Below, piece after piece: positions 54,201 through 62,800 of a DNA stretch of 64,000 nucleotides (its first letter is position 1; the number at the start of each line of letters is the position of its first letter). The position numbers and the translations under genes were made by a program. Source of the DNA: Parafrankia sp. EUN1f (lineage in GTDB: Bacteria > Actinomycetota > Actinomycetes > Frankiales > Frankiaceae); NCBI RefSeq assembly GCF_000177675.1, contig NZ_ADGX01000027.1:1-64000 (forward strand). Reading direction: 5' to 3'. The notes beneath the pieces were generated by a model. The model was not told where the DNA came from. It saw nothing but the letters and a program-made list of their open reading frames with translations, and made no database searches.

Positions 54201-57200
54201 GCGCCGTCGTGCAGGGCCACGTACACCACGGGCCGACCAGTGGGCTGCCCCGGGATCAGTGACTGCCGCCGCGCCGTCGGCCTCGGGCCGCCGGCGGCGG
54301 TGGTGATGGGGCCGAGCGGCACCGGTGCTCCGTGGCGGTGGAGCACCTGGATCTCGACCTCGCTGACCTCCGCGATCGCCGCCGGCACCTCGGCGTACAG
54401 CGGCGTCGTCGCCAACGCCGGGTCCTCCAGGGCCGCGGCGACGAGTTCGGAGCGGTACGGAAGCCGGCCGTGCTCGGTGAGCGCGGCCCAGACGTGCGAG
54501 ATCAGCCCGCGCATCGGCACCGGCAGCCACGGCTGCAGCAGCGGGAACCTGGCTCTGGGATCCGCCCGCAACCAGTCCGCGAGCCGCGCCCGAGCTTCCA
54601 GCTGGACGCTGGAATCCGACAGCGTCGACTGGCTTCCACCCGGATCGGGCTGCGGCCCGGACGTCTGGTCGGCGGTCGGATCGGCGGTCGGTGCGGTCGG
54701 CTCGGCGGCCGGTGCGGCGCTGCGTAGGAGCACCTCGACCGCGTTGTCGCTCAGCGCGTTGACCAGCATCGGGGCGACGTCCGACGCGCCGGCCGGCGGC
54801 GGCTGCGCGCGGAGTCGGCCCGCGAGCTCCCCGCGCAACGCGCCGATGCTCGGATAGGCCGACTGCCCGCCGCGGAGCTGCTGGCGCATGCTGGAGTGGA
54901 TCGCGTCGAGGAGCCGGTCGCCCTGAGTACCCACCTCGCGGATGACGAACCGCACCCCCGGCGGTCCGTCGATCACCCGGCCGTTCATGCGGTTCTTCGT
55001 GGGTGCGTTGCTGCCGAGCTCGGTCTGGCTGGACGCCGCCGTGCTGGACCGGGACAGTCGCGACCTCCAGGTCCAGCGGGAGGCGTGCAGGCCGTCACCG
55101 GGCTGCGGGATGGCGGAGCTGCCGCGCTGAAGGACGGGTGAGCTGCCGCGCCTCGGGCCCGTCGGCGCCTTCAGCGTGCTGCCCGAACTGACCGACCCGC
55201 TCCTGATGGCCGAGGTACTCGGCTTTTCGGACGGCACCCCCTCCGGTGCGGGGCTGGTGGTTCCCTGCACCGCGGTCGGGTCGCCGCCGCGTCCGATGGG
55301 GGGATCCAGGCCGAGGAGCTGGGCGATGACGAAGGGGACGAGGGCGTCATCGAGCTTTGCACGGTGTTCCAGCTTCTGGCGGACCGCATGCAAAGCCGCG
55401 AGGATCTCCTGATCAGTGATGTGCTCGGCCGCCGGGTGGCCTTCGAGCGCGCGGCGCACCCATCTCAGCACGTCGGTCTGAGCCTGGCTCCGAGGCTGCC
55501 CGGGTTCTGTGGGCGGCGTGGATGTCCCTGCCGGCAGTGATGATTCTGTTTCCATCGGGAGCGGCGCCGGCTCGATCAGAAGTGGGTCCGCGGTATCGGG
55601 CCGGCGCGCGCCGTTCTGCTCCTGGGCGGACGCCGGGAGGGATGGGTCGAACGACGGTGATGGCTGCCCGTCCGAAGGCGCGAGGGTGACGTCGTCGGGG
55701 AGTCGCTGGTGGGGCTGTGGGCTCCGTTCGGGCTCGGCTATCTCGGTCGTTCCGGTGTTCTCGGTGGCCTGGTCGTAGCTGGGTGGGGTGCTGTCGTGGA
55801 GGGAGATGTTGTTGATGGGCTGTGTGCTGTTGACGGGGTATTCCGGTGCGGGGTCGGTGGTGTTGTGGGTGTTGGTTCGGTGGTCGCCGCCGAGGTGGTT
55901 TCTGACTTCTTGTTGGAAGCGGGTGATGCGTTCGTGGTAGCCGGTGTCGGGGCGGGTTCCGGCCTGGGTCTGGTCTGGTGTTCTGATCCAGAATTCGAGG
56001 GTGGTGAGTGGGGGTGTGGTGGTGGGGTTTCGGTGGGTGGCCTGGGTGATCTGGCGGGCGATGACGTAGGGGGTGGTGGGTGTGGGTGTGCCGTTGTGGA
56101 GGACGGTCATGCGGCCGTCGGGGGTGCTTCCGACGATGACGACGTGGCGGTTTTCCTGGAGGGCGGCGGCGACGTGGGGGGGTGCGTCGGTGAGGGGGGG
56201 TGTGGTGGTGGGGTCGGTGAGGTTGAGGGCGAGGGGGTTGCCGTGGGTGTCGGTGAGGTGGGGGAGGTCGGGTGGGGTGGCTGCCCGGGGCCACTGGTCG
56301 ATGGGGGTGTTCTCGTCCGGTCGGAGGTGGATGGGGAGGTTGAGCTCCGCGGCGAGAATGTTGGGAAGGGCCGCGGGGTGAAGGCTGGATTGCAGGAGCG
56401 GATGGGGGGTGACGAGGGTGATGGAGGTGGGGGCGTTGGTGGTGGGCAGGTGCTGCTGGATGAGGGTGGCGAGGGCGGTCGGGGGGATGGTGACGGTTCC
56501 GGTCTTGTTGCCGCGGAGGTGGACGGTGGCGGTGTTGAGGCCGCCCCAGAGGGTGACCTGGAAAGCTCCGGGGATGCGTTGGGGTGCGGGGAATCTGTCG
56601 GGTTGGTCGGGTCGGGGTGGGGCGAGGTTGAGGGCGTAGGGGCCGTGTTCGTCGGTGTGGATCTCGGTGATGACGTCTCCGAAGGGAGCGCCGAGCTGGT
56701 TCCACGGGTCATCGAGGTCACGGTCGGTGTCGAGGTTGTCGCCGATGGAGACGAGGAGGCCGGTGGTGCTGTCGCGGACGTAGTCGATCTGGGGGGTCGT
56801 TCCGAGCGGTGGGGCGGTGACGGGGATCCAGTCGTCGGCTCGGATGTCCTGCAGGTGGCCGGCGGGTGTGGCGTTCTGGCCGACGTAGATCGGGAGACCG
56901 CCGAGTTCCACGGAGATCTCGCGTGCGAGGTTCTCCAGCACGGTTTGTGAGTCCGGGGTGAGGGGCCGGGAGGAGACCAGCCGGTACGGCTTCAGCGCAA
57001 CCGGTGGCCGAGCAGGTGCGGGAGCTGTCAGCGGTGCGGGTCCGCCCAGTTGTCGGAAGTTGGCTCGTTCGATGTCGTCGAGCTGCCGAGCCTGGGCCTC
57101 GGTCAGGGCGTCGGCCTGGAGGACGGCCACGATTTCTTTCACGGAGATCCCGGCGTAGCTGTCGATCCGCCAGGAGAGCTTTCGCTCCTCGGCGTTGACG

Positions 57201-59473
57201 TGTACGACGAGCACCGGAAGGTCCGCCGGCCAGTCGAGCGGGTTCTGCCAGATCATGAGCTCGTCATGAGCGGTATTCGAGTTCGCGCGTGTGCCGAACA
57301 TGTAGGAGCCGTTGTTGTAGGCGCGTGGCCCGTTCTTGACGCTCCTGGTGACTTCGGTCAGGACCGAATTCTCCCCGACCTGGATGTAGGTCGGGATCTC
57401 GGCCGCGCCGCTCGGTGTGACCAGGGTGATCTCCCCTGCCTCTATGTCGGCGCGGTGGAGGCGAAGCTGCCGGTCGTCGACCTTCGCGTCGCTGCCGGGG
57501 ACGAAGCGGTAGGAGAACGGGTCGGCTCCGGTGGCGATCCGGGCGATCGGGAGTCGGAGTGCGTTCGCGAGGGCCTTCACATCCCGGTCGAAGGCGGCGG
57601 CGGCCTGTCGGGCGGCATCGCCGCGCGGAGATCGCGAGGACCGGAACTGCCGTGCCCAGTCGCCAGCACCGGTCCCGAGGGCCGGGGCCGCCGGTGGCGC
57701 CGGTGGTGCCGACCACAGCATCACCATGTCGACTTTCGGTGTCTGCTCCCCGGGCTGTGCGGGTTCTTCGCCCCAGCGCGCCGGTGTGTCACGGATCTTG
57801 GTGATCAGTTCGGAGGTCAGGTTCGGCAGGAGCGGGCGGATGCTGCCGTCGGGGAAGGTGACTCCCAGCCGGCCGTCGGGCAGTACCGGGAGATCCAGGA
57901 CGAAGACCGAGTCCGGGTAGGGCAGGTCCGGGTCCCGCAGCGGATGTTCGTCGAGCAGGGCCTGGGTGGGTGAGGCCAGGCCGAAGTCGGCCAGCGGAAG
58001 CCAGACCACTGTTTCCGGTGCCCACAGGCGTCCGAGGCCGTCCGTCACCAGTGGCGGCTCAGAGCCGTCCGAGCTGTACAGCGCCTCCCAGTGCGGGGAC
58101 CGGTTCTTCCTGGTGGGAGCCAGGTATGAGATGCCGGCGAGGGTGCCGGTCGGCAGGCTGGCTCCTGGGGGTGGCGCGAACACGTGTGTCCGTGCGACGG
58201 CGCCGACCTGGGCCCAGAAGGCCCTCGCCCTGGTGGTCAGGTTGTTGCTGGCGATGACCAACGGCTGGCCGTCCTGCCAGCCGTTCTCGCGAAGGAAGTC
58301 AGGCACGTCGGCGGCGTGAAGGTGGTGGGACGTCCCGTCGAAGCGGCCGACGAGGAGCGCAGCCGCGCCGTCGTTCACCCCGACCGTGCTGCCGCGGATC
58401 TCGAACCTGTCCGGAAGAGTGGGGACGTTCTCGGGGCGGGGGGCATGCCCGCGGCCGTCGGGTTGGAGCATGCTCAGCCCGCCGGGCATTCTGACGACCG
58501 CCGGGTCGGTGCGCCGGCGGGCCACGCCGTCGACGGAATGCCATCTGCTCGCACCCCGGTCTCCGAGGCGCCCCAGCGTTCGCCAGGTGCCTGGCCTACC
58601 GGAAGCCGTGACAAGCCGCGGCTGGCCGTCCCCGGCAGGCAGACTTCCCTCCGCCGGGACCAGGATCTCCATGCGGTGGGTGTTCGCGAGATTGCCCAGT
58701 ATGGACACTTCGGTATCGCTGAGGCTCGCGGGGACCCAGATCCGCAGGTCCACGCGTCTGTTCGTCGCCCGCCACCCGCCTCGGCGCAGGGCCGCCTCGA
58801 GGTTTCTCGCGATCGCTCTGGGAGTGCCGCCGCCTGTGAGTGCGCCGGTGCCCCCCGGACCCTGGGGCAGGACGACGTCGAAGACTCCGGGGTCCTGCCG
58901 CTGTGCCGCCATCCGTTGCAGGTCGGGGAGTGCGGCCAGACAGGCGTCGAGGGTCATCATGCCCATGCCGCCGGGCCACCGGACGACGGTGTTGTCGGTG
59001 GGACGCAGGCTGCCGTCGTCGTGGGGGGCGAGCCAGGTGGGTGGGGTGATCTGAGGCTCGTCGCCGCGGGGCTGGGGGGTGTAGGAGAGCCAGTGGCTGG
59101 CGCCGTCGTCGCTGCTGGCGCTGGTGTTGCGCAGCGCGCCGTTCTCGACTCGTGGCTGGGTTCCGGGGTGGGGCGCCCAGATCTCGGCGCGGATCGTTTC
59201 GGTGAACGATCTGAGCTGGTCTTCGAGCGCGTACAGGCGTGCTGGGTTCACCCCGCCTGGCTCCGGGGCGACCCAGAACTGGATCGGTCCCCCTCGCCAG
59301 CCGGCCGCGTTGAGGAGCTCGCGCAGGCTGCCCACGGTGAGGGCCCGTGGGTGTTGTTCGGTGGGACTCGCGTGGCCGGGCCCGGTGGTGGTGACGGACT
59401 GATCTGCCTGGGAGGCCGGGGCGGGCAGGGCGATGCGGCCATCCGGGGTTCGTGGCAGGAACACGGTGGTCAC
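48221..59473 (-). CDS. Giant multidomain protein with C-terminal OTU cysteine protease (main segment)
   Basis: 3750 residues from the first available start, but homologous coding continues upstream to about 60116, so 59473 is not the true N-terminus. About residues 1-1235 are module 2 of the giant protein: repeated strand-helix-strand units with PDGR turns (TVFLPRTPDGRIALP, VLDLPVLPDGRLGV, VVIVGSTPDGRMTV) ending in DSTPPSYD. After a disordered region, six beta-rich units follow in A-B-C-A-B-C order (from about 53930, 53200, 52380, 51550, 50850, 50085 downward). A Pro/Thr linker leads to an OTU protease (about 3505-3725) with NDGRCFFEALL and NGHNHYETLL. Probably secreted or surface-exposed; no signal is visible because the N-terminus is off-window. 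Confidence 0.85.
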   Translation of the reverse strand: MTTVFLPRTPDGRIALPAPASQADQSVTTTGPGHASPTEQHPRALTVGSLRELLNAAGWRGGPIQFWVAPEPGGVNPARLYALEDQLRSFTETIRAEIWAPHPGTQPRVENGALRNTSASSDDGASHWLSYTPQPRGDEPQITPPTWLAPHDDGSLRPTDNTVVRWPGGMGMMTLDACLAALPDLQRMAAQRQDPGVFDVVLPQGPGGTGALTGGGTPRAIARNLEAALRRGGWRATNRRVDLRIWVPASLSDTEVSILGNLANTHRMEILVPAEGSLPAGDGQPRLVTASGRPGTWRTLGRLGDRGASRWHSVDGVARRRTDPAVVRMPGGLSMLQPDGRGHAPRPENVPTLPDRFEIRGSTVGVNDGAAALLVGRFDGTSHHLHAADVPDFLRENGWQDGQPLVIASNNLTTRARAFWAQVGAVARTHVFAPPPGASLPTGTLAGISYLAPTRKNRSPHWEALYSSDGSEPPLVTDGLGRLWAPETVVWLPLADFGLASPTQALLDEHPLRDPDLPYPDSVFVLDLPVLPDGRLGVTFPDGSIRPLLPNLTSELITKIRDTPARWGEEPAQPGEQTPKVDMVMLWSAPPAPPAAPALGTGAGDWARQFRSSRSPRGDAARQAAAAFDRDVKALANALRLPIARIATGADPFSYRFVPGSDAKVDDRQLRLHRADIEAGEITLVTPSGAAEIPTYIQVGENSVLTEVTRSVKNGPRAYNNGSYMFGTRANSNTAHDELMIWQNPLDWPADLPVLVVHVNAEERKLSWRIDSYAGISVKEIVAVLQADALTEAQARQLDDIERANFRQLGGPAPLTAPAPARPPVALKPYRLVSSRPLTPDSQTVLENLAREISVELGGLPIYVGQNATPAGHLQDIRADDWIPVTAPPLGTTPQIDYVRDSTTGLLVSIGDNLDTDRDLDDPWNQLGAPFGDVITEIHTDEHGPYALNLAPPRPDQPDRFPAPQRIPGAFQVTLWGGLNTATVHLRGNKTGTVTIPPTALATLIQQHLPTTNAPTSITLVTPHPLLQSSLHPAALPNILAAELNLPIHLRPDENTPIDQWPRAATPPDLPHLTDTHGNPLALNLTDPTTTPPLTDAPPHVAAALQENRHVVIVGSTPDGRMTVLHNGTPTPTTPYVIARQITQATHRNPTTTPPLTTLEFWIRTPDQTQAGTRPDTGYHERITRFQQEVRNHLGGDHRTNTHNTTDPAPEYPVNSTQPINNISLHDSTPPSYDQATENTGTTEIAEPERSPQPHQRLPDDVTLAPSDGQPSPSFDPSLPASAQEQNGARRPDTADPLLIEPAPLPMETESSLPAGTSTPPTEPGQPRSQAQTDVLRWVRRALEGHPAAEHITDQEILAALHAVRQKLEHRAKLDDALVPFVIAQLLGLDPPIGRGGDPTAVQGTTSPAPEGVPSEKPSTSAIRSGSVSSGSTLKAPTGPRRGSSPVLQRGSSAIPQPGDGLHASRWTWRSRLSRSSTAASSQTELGSNAPTKNRMNGRVIDGPPGVRFVIREVGTQGDRLLDAIHSSMRQQLRGGQSAYPSIGALRGELAGRLRAQPPPAGASDVAPMLVNALSDNAVEVLLRSAAPAAEPTAPTADPTADQTSGPQPDPGGSQSTLSDSSVQLEARARLADWLRADPRARFPLLQPWLPVPMRGLISHVWAALTEHGRLPYRSELVAAALEDPALATTPLYAEVPAAIAEVSEVEIQVLHRHGAPVPLGPITTAAGGPRPTARRQSLIPGQPTGRPVVYVALHDGAYLALHPRVVGRSAPRMIRSADPSIPTIVISAPTDGTADPAEQGRTGAPTMDEAAGGDHTGRNGQNAQNTLAPPPDTASARASASPRDIPAPPPRLAENGRLSAADTVISLYPGEMAVYRWIEGQLKMTLGAAWTEIQPDVLNFARASVVRGRLAGMTRGDQRKLVINQRGWRGTIVLDARVRDFHHVRDVPKFEFEAGAESQAAGGDLHDHRWRWQLSLPLRLVRPDLVWVGIFGRSWDRLRGQVETTASRSVAKTKIVEPAAIYDGVADIRVRIDLRAGAARRLAGVLPGIAGRQINPPPRTFEIGTRVATPLAESPDTDGGPPPPTRHFAPPERVTRDHRLGSTDVVLDVHPNLPPGTRTMRDTRGFAGVVDGLDGPGRTVYGDRWPRVKAEILGEVDLDRIQQHLKGMMSGQPLTVLLESVNEHLEITAKLTELAHQRATGQAEFNAGTETHQSTSEQHLVGDALQLPAGGQFIGTIDNVADLTGTGTAQVGRDTFAVRDQITKAGMATRTKAADGQKFGGQVRLTFAMRDLQVVGATRSADPTADLAIEALIETAEARPVDRPTPWSADPPPTLPDPIAPDPAVSDGTAAAPRDVLLPPERIWGGRPGTGMRDTDTVRDLYRMDRVRAALDQEGRRFFGEQSWSQIRQDVLSWFDRDRLMSGLPSMTRGAVMDGPELNQRVVPPGSFIQARASLTSAAFRRITPTELYSQADVTNQISRRRLNWWSQQTTAVPGGIAAWPGGEGTFGGFGGAEYRRRIGWRTLRSGKVVAGAKFPTRVGIYDNDVEFTFTFGAAAKNDATAQATAKAETTIPQGEGLLFTGSTRPPALLTPANHQAEVAAYQAEQTAEDPKAAVVHPSGRLIEPPRATASGIHPPARLADEHRISSSDTVLRLGDDDHAVMREISRVVRPLVGYRWRTNERRLNRRFGGDPLRAKLPSLSAGESVTTRVGGLLVRGKVTVTAEVGDLGYRETVPGVDAETGTETAQTAGGAVDSRIRLLLQLPQRLRLSVPFLRINATAYYSHDTSTSHTGHGGGRAVARAKTVEDGALFTGPVRFVVNYELRRLGFRLHRPPGTIELPDTGVIFPLRDTRVAGPDGRPRDRTPDKAFTAPARMIDSRRLGSSDVVQDLRGNPARPGDRLRGMDDILRDVEPAGREMFGRRWDAVQERITTEVPLNRLQYEFRAMTAGDPIEIQVPGGRVSITASVPATNGGLPHVSNTAQTEFHTGTEQTSTLATTDGITAFGRSNAAGVTVQVQGTTDSSGVDPVRGRVGGAVSVSAGGDDVVTVSVSTRTAVSTKTRQPGAVFDGPVLLHFRLERTPLIGADRIRISDANARLQVLTEQSEATPRPPAPSPQGRRPDAPIPPTRIWSDLEDRGLRDTDVVRSLPDTTGLHRALDVYGPRVFGASSWAKIGDVVKATFSNANLSASLPGMTRGEPLTTPRLLNSTFSPDTTASATAEILHLRHLRSDDKAELNPVNETTTQTTQQRQYWSQGGVAAQAGVEADLAADLEGSVEVSGGGAYRGRSADIIGSTGRVLGNGKFASPTANFEGFAKISIELKADGRTETITGVVPVELGFPVDELAVMLNPLISTTFELPGEDGTPVQWYGPRGMDLPLPKPEPTPQGTPGPAHLPEITLPDRSFSGDFSDAISGLPFAEPSSTPQPRNTPQPEKTPTPLTTPTPKPAEPTTPTAKVTPQLETTSPDPISGAPAEAAVRPAPVTSESTPGRPAHWSGPGEVTVGSRVFRQQQVPNDGRCFFEALLQSTRSQNPGTMLDGMSVADLANLVHARFMGLAGASLRADLDARGSAWYGDITAELLRPLTRPQLANVIGRSAILTRESDDELRTRAAEEVHRRHFGPAWTRLLTVSGLTSQRGTRISDLVAQAIRSPRLWESAIFDRVPEITLNLLDIDVVLVRPTHPGIWTSPLQAYEVGANSGLPAHSPVHLLFNGHNHYETLLITTAGSPPQTEAQSIPVSSTDQNTTTPTS

Positions 59474-59856
59474 GCCGGCGGGAGGGGTGAGTGCGGCGGC
59501 GAGGTCGGCGGTGTCGGCGGTGAAGATCGTGCGCTGGTCGGGGTTGGTCTGGACGCCGGAATGGCCCGCGTCGCCGGGCTCCCCGGGGCCGTTGCCGTGG
59601 AGGTGACCGATGTCGCCGTGGAGGAGGGTCTCCTCGATGAGGACGGCATAGGCGATGGCGGTTCTTCTCCGGAACTGTGGGCTTTGAATCAGGTTTCTGT
59701 AGGTGTCGATTATCTCCTGGTCGGTGATGATGTGCCGGGGGTTGGCGCGGTCGATTCTGGTGCGTGTTCTTTCGAGGATCTCGCTTTCTGCCCGGGTGGG
59801 AGGAGGCTGGGGGGTTGGTTCGGCTGGTGACGGTTTTCCTGCGGGTGCCTGGGTGA

Positions 59857-62800
59857 TTACGTCGGGATCCTCTGGTGGTGACGTGGTGGTGCTGGGTGCG
59901 GTGTTCTGGGCCTGTGGCCGGGTGGGGATGTGGGGTGCGGGGACGGCGTCGGGGAATCGGTGGTGGAGGTGGTTCTGGAGGTGGCGGAGGCTGTTGTTGA
60001 GTGCGGCGTTCTCGAGCGTTTTGTCGTAGCTGGGTGGGGTGCTGTCATGGAGGGCGGGGAGGGGGGCGTTGGTGCCGGTGCGCTGGAGGGCGTAATAGCG
60101 GGTGCTGCCGGGCCGGGGGTGGGGTCTTCGAAGATGGCGACGGTGGGCAGGGAGGTGGCTGGGCTGACCGGGTTTGCTGGGGCTGCCGTGTTGTGTCGGG
60201 TGGGGTGGTGGTCGCGGCTGCCGGTGATGGTGCGGACGCCGGTAGGGGTGTGGATGGTGATGCGGAGGCCGAGGAGGTCGGCGAGCAGGTGTGGAAGGTC
60301 GCTGCTGGTTGGGGTGGCGCTGGTTGGCGGAGTTCGGAGGCCGTTCGTCGCGGTCGTGAGGTCGGTGGGGGCGTCGGTTCCGGTCTGGCTGCTCTGGCTG
60401 GTGGGGGTGGCGAGGTGGCTGTGGTGGAGGTCCGCGAGGTGGTTGCGCAGGCCGGTGAGGTGGTGGGTGGGGGCGGTGGTGAGGTTGTCGAGGATCTGGG
60501 GGAAGTGGGTGTCGGGGTGCTGGGTGGCGGCGCTGGCGATGAGAGCGGCGAGGAGTTCGTCGACCTGGTTGGCGGCGGTGTCGCCGAGGTGGACTGTTCT
60601 CGCCTCGCTTCCGTCGTTGAGGGTGATGACGCTGCCCGCTCCGGGGTAGGTGACCTCCGGCGAGGCAGGCTGTGCGGTGAGTTCGATGAGCCCGATCTGT
60701 TCGCGGACATCCCTCTCGAACCGGGTGATCCGCTCGTTGTAACCCGCGTCGGGGATACTTCCCGAATAGCTTTCCTCCGGGCTCAGGACCCAGAATGTCA
60801 TGTGCTGTGAGGCGTCCTCGACCGTCGTGACGTCGGTCCTGGGGGTTATCTTCCGTGACGGCTCACCGGAGTCGTTGATGCGGTTGTTGACGACCGTGAT
60901 GAGGTGCGCGAGCGGGTAGGTGTGGATGGCGCTGTGAGATTTGTTGATGTGGACGGTCATCCGGCCGTCGGGGGAACTTCCCACGACGACCACCCGGACA
61001 CCGGCCTGGATGGCCGCGATGATGTGGTCGGGAGCGTGCTCGAGCGTGCTCGGGCCGTTGGGGCCGGCCAGGTTGATGACGTTCTGGCGATTTGTGTCGT
61101 CGGTGAACTGCCAGCCGAGCACGGATTTCGGCTCTGGATATCGTTCTGGCGGTATCTTGAACCACTTCGTGGGAGCATGGTCGGTCTGCTGGATGAGGAC
61201 GGGCAGGTTGAGGTCCACGCTCAGCATGATCGGGAAGGTGTTCTGGTTCAGGCGCTTCTTCGAGATGGATTGTGGTGCGACCAGGGCGATGGCCGGCGGG
61301 GCGGCGGAGCCGGAGGAGGGTGGCAGGAAGCGCCGGATGATGGTCGCCAGGGCCGTCGGTGGAATCCGGACCGGGTCCGGGAAGTGGTCCAGGCGAACGG
61401 TCACGGATTCGAGCCCGCCCCGGACGATGACCTGGAGGACCCCGGCTACCCGCGCGGGTTGGTGCGGCACGTCGCGGTCGTCGAGGAGCGGGCGGGCCAG
61501 GTCGACGGCGTAGGGGCCCTGCTCGTCGGAGTGCACGACCATGAGCACCTGGGAGATCGGTGGATTGAGCAGGTTCCACTCCGAGTAGTCGAAGTCGACC
61601 GACTGCTCGAAGGACTGGCCGAAGGGTACGAGCTGGGCGTTCGCACCGTCGCGTACGTGGTCGATCCGCGTGGTGGTGGGGGATGGCTCGGGCGAGTCCA
61701 GCAGGGCGTCGAGCTCGACGTCGTGCAGCTCGGCCAGCGGGTGCGCATCGGTGTCCGCCGTGATCGGCACTACGACGGGTATCCAGGCTTCGGCCCGGAG
61801 GTCGTTCATCCCGGGCAGGCTGCTTGCCTTCCTGCCTACATAGATCGGCAGGCCACCGAGCTGTGCGGAGATCTCCTTGGCGAGAGCTTCCAGGTGGGTG
61901 GTGGGTTGCGCTGCCGGGTTCGTGGTGATCAGCCGATAGGGAGCCAGGGGGATCGGTTTCGCCCCGGGTATCCGCGGTCTGGAGCGGAGTACGTTACTGA
62001 TTTCCTGAGCTGTGATCTCGAGGTGCGTGTGGTAGGACCAGGAAGGTCGCCCCTCGATGTCGGTGTGCACGGCGATGACGGGGAGGGAGTCGTCCAGCCC
62101 GTTGAGCTTGGCGTCCCAGTAGCCCACCTCGGTGTTCACGCCTCCGGTTTTCGCGGGCCTGCCGAACATGTAGGAACCGTTTGTGTAGGCGTGTACCGGG
62201 TCGTGGATCTCGAACTGGTCGAATTTATGCAGCTGGCCGGTCGGCCCGATCTGGAAGTAGGTCGGTAGATCCTGCTGGCCGCGTGGGGTGACCACCTGGA
62301 TCTCGGGCGCCTGCGGCCGCTGATCGGGCCTGCTGCTCGTCGGCAGCGGGGAACCCGGCACGCGGTTGGCGGAGAACGGGTCGGCCCCGGCGGCGATGCG
62401 GATGACCGGTATTCCGAGCTGGTTCGCGAGTCCCCTGACTTCATTGTTGAAGTTGATGGTGGCGGTATCGCCGGGGTTCTGGCCGGTGGCGGGTGGTGGC
62501 TGCGACCACAGCACAACCGCCGCGTGCCTTCCCGGTATCTCGCGGATCCGGTCGAGCAGCTGGGACGTGCGTGACCCGACGACCGGGGGGACCGCGTAGT
62601 CGGGGCGTGCCGGCAGGTCCAGCCGGCGGACCGTGCCGTCGGGGTAGGAGAGGCCGAGGTGACCGTCGGGAAGCACCGGGAGGTCCAGGACCAGGACGTC
62701 GGCCGGGTAGGGGAGGTCCCTGGCCGGGGGTGTGTGCTCGTAGCGCGAGGTGGTCGAGGCGAGGCCGGAGGTGGTCATCCTGAGCCACAGGGGGTCGTCC

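Noticed and set aside
51494-54262. 922-residue plus-strand frame (also 49292-51358)
   Set aside because: Mirror frames of the giant gene with biased composition and no motif; the sense strand has clear repeat units.
59473-59473. GTG at 59473 as the true start of the giant OTU protein
   Set aside because: It lies inside a block conserved between module 1 and module 2, and the same frame stays open upstream with homologous sequence.
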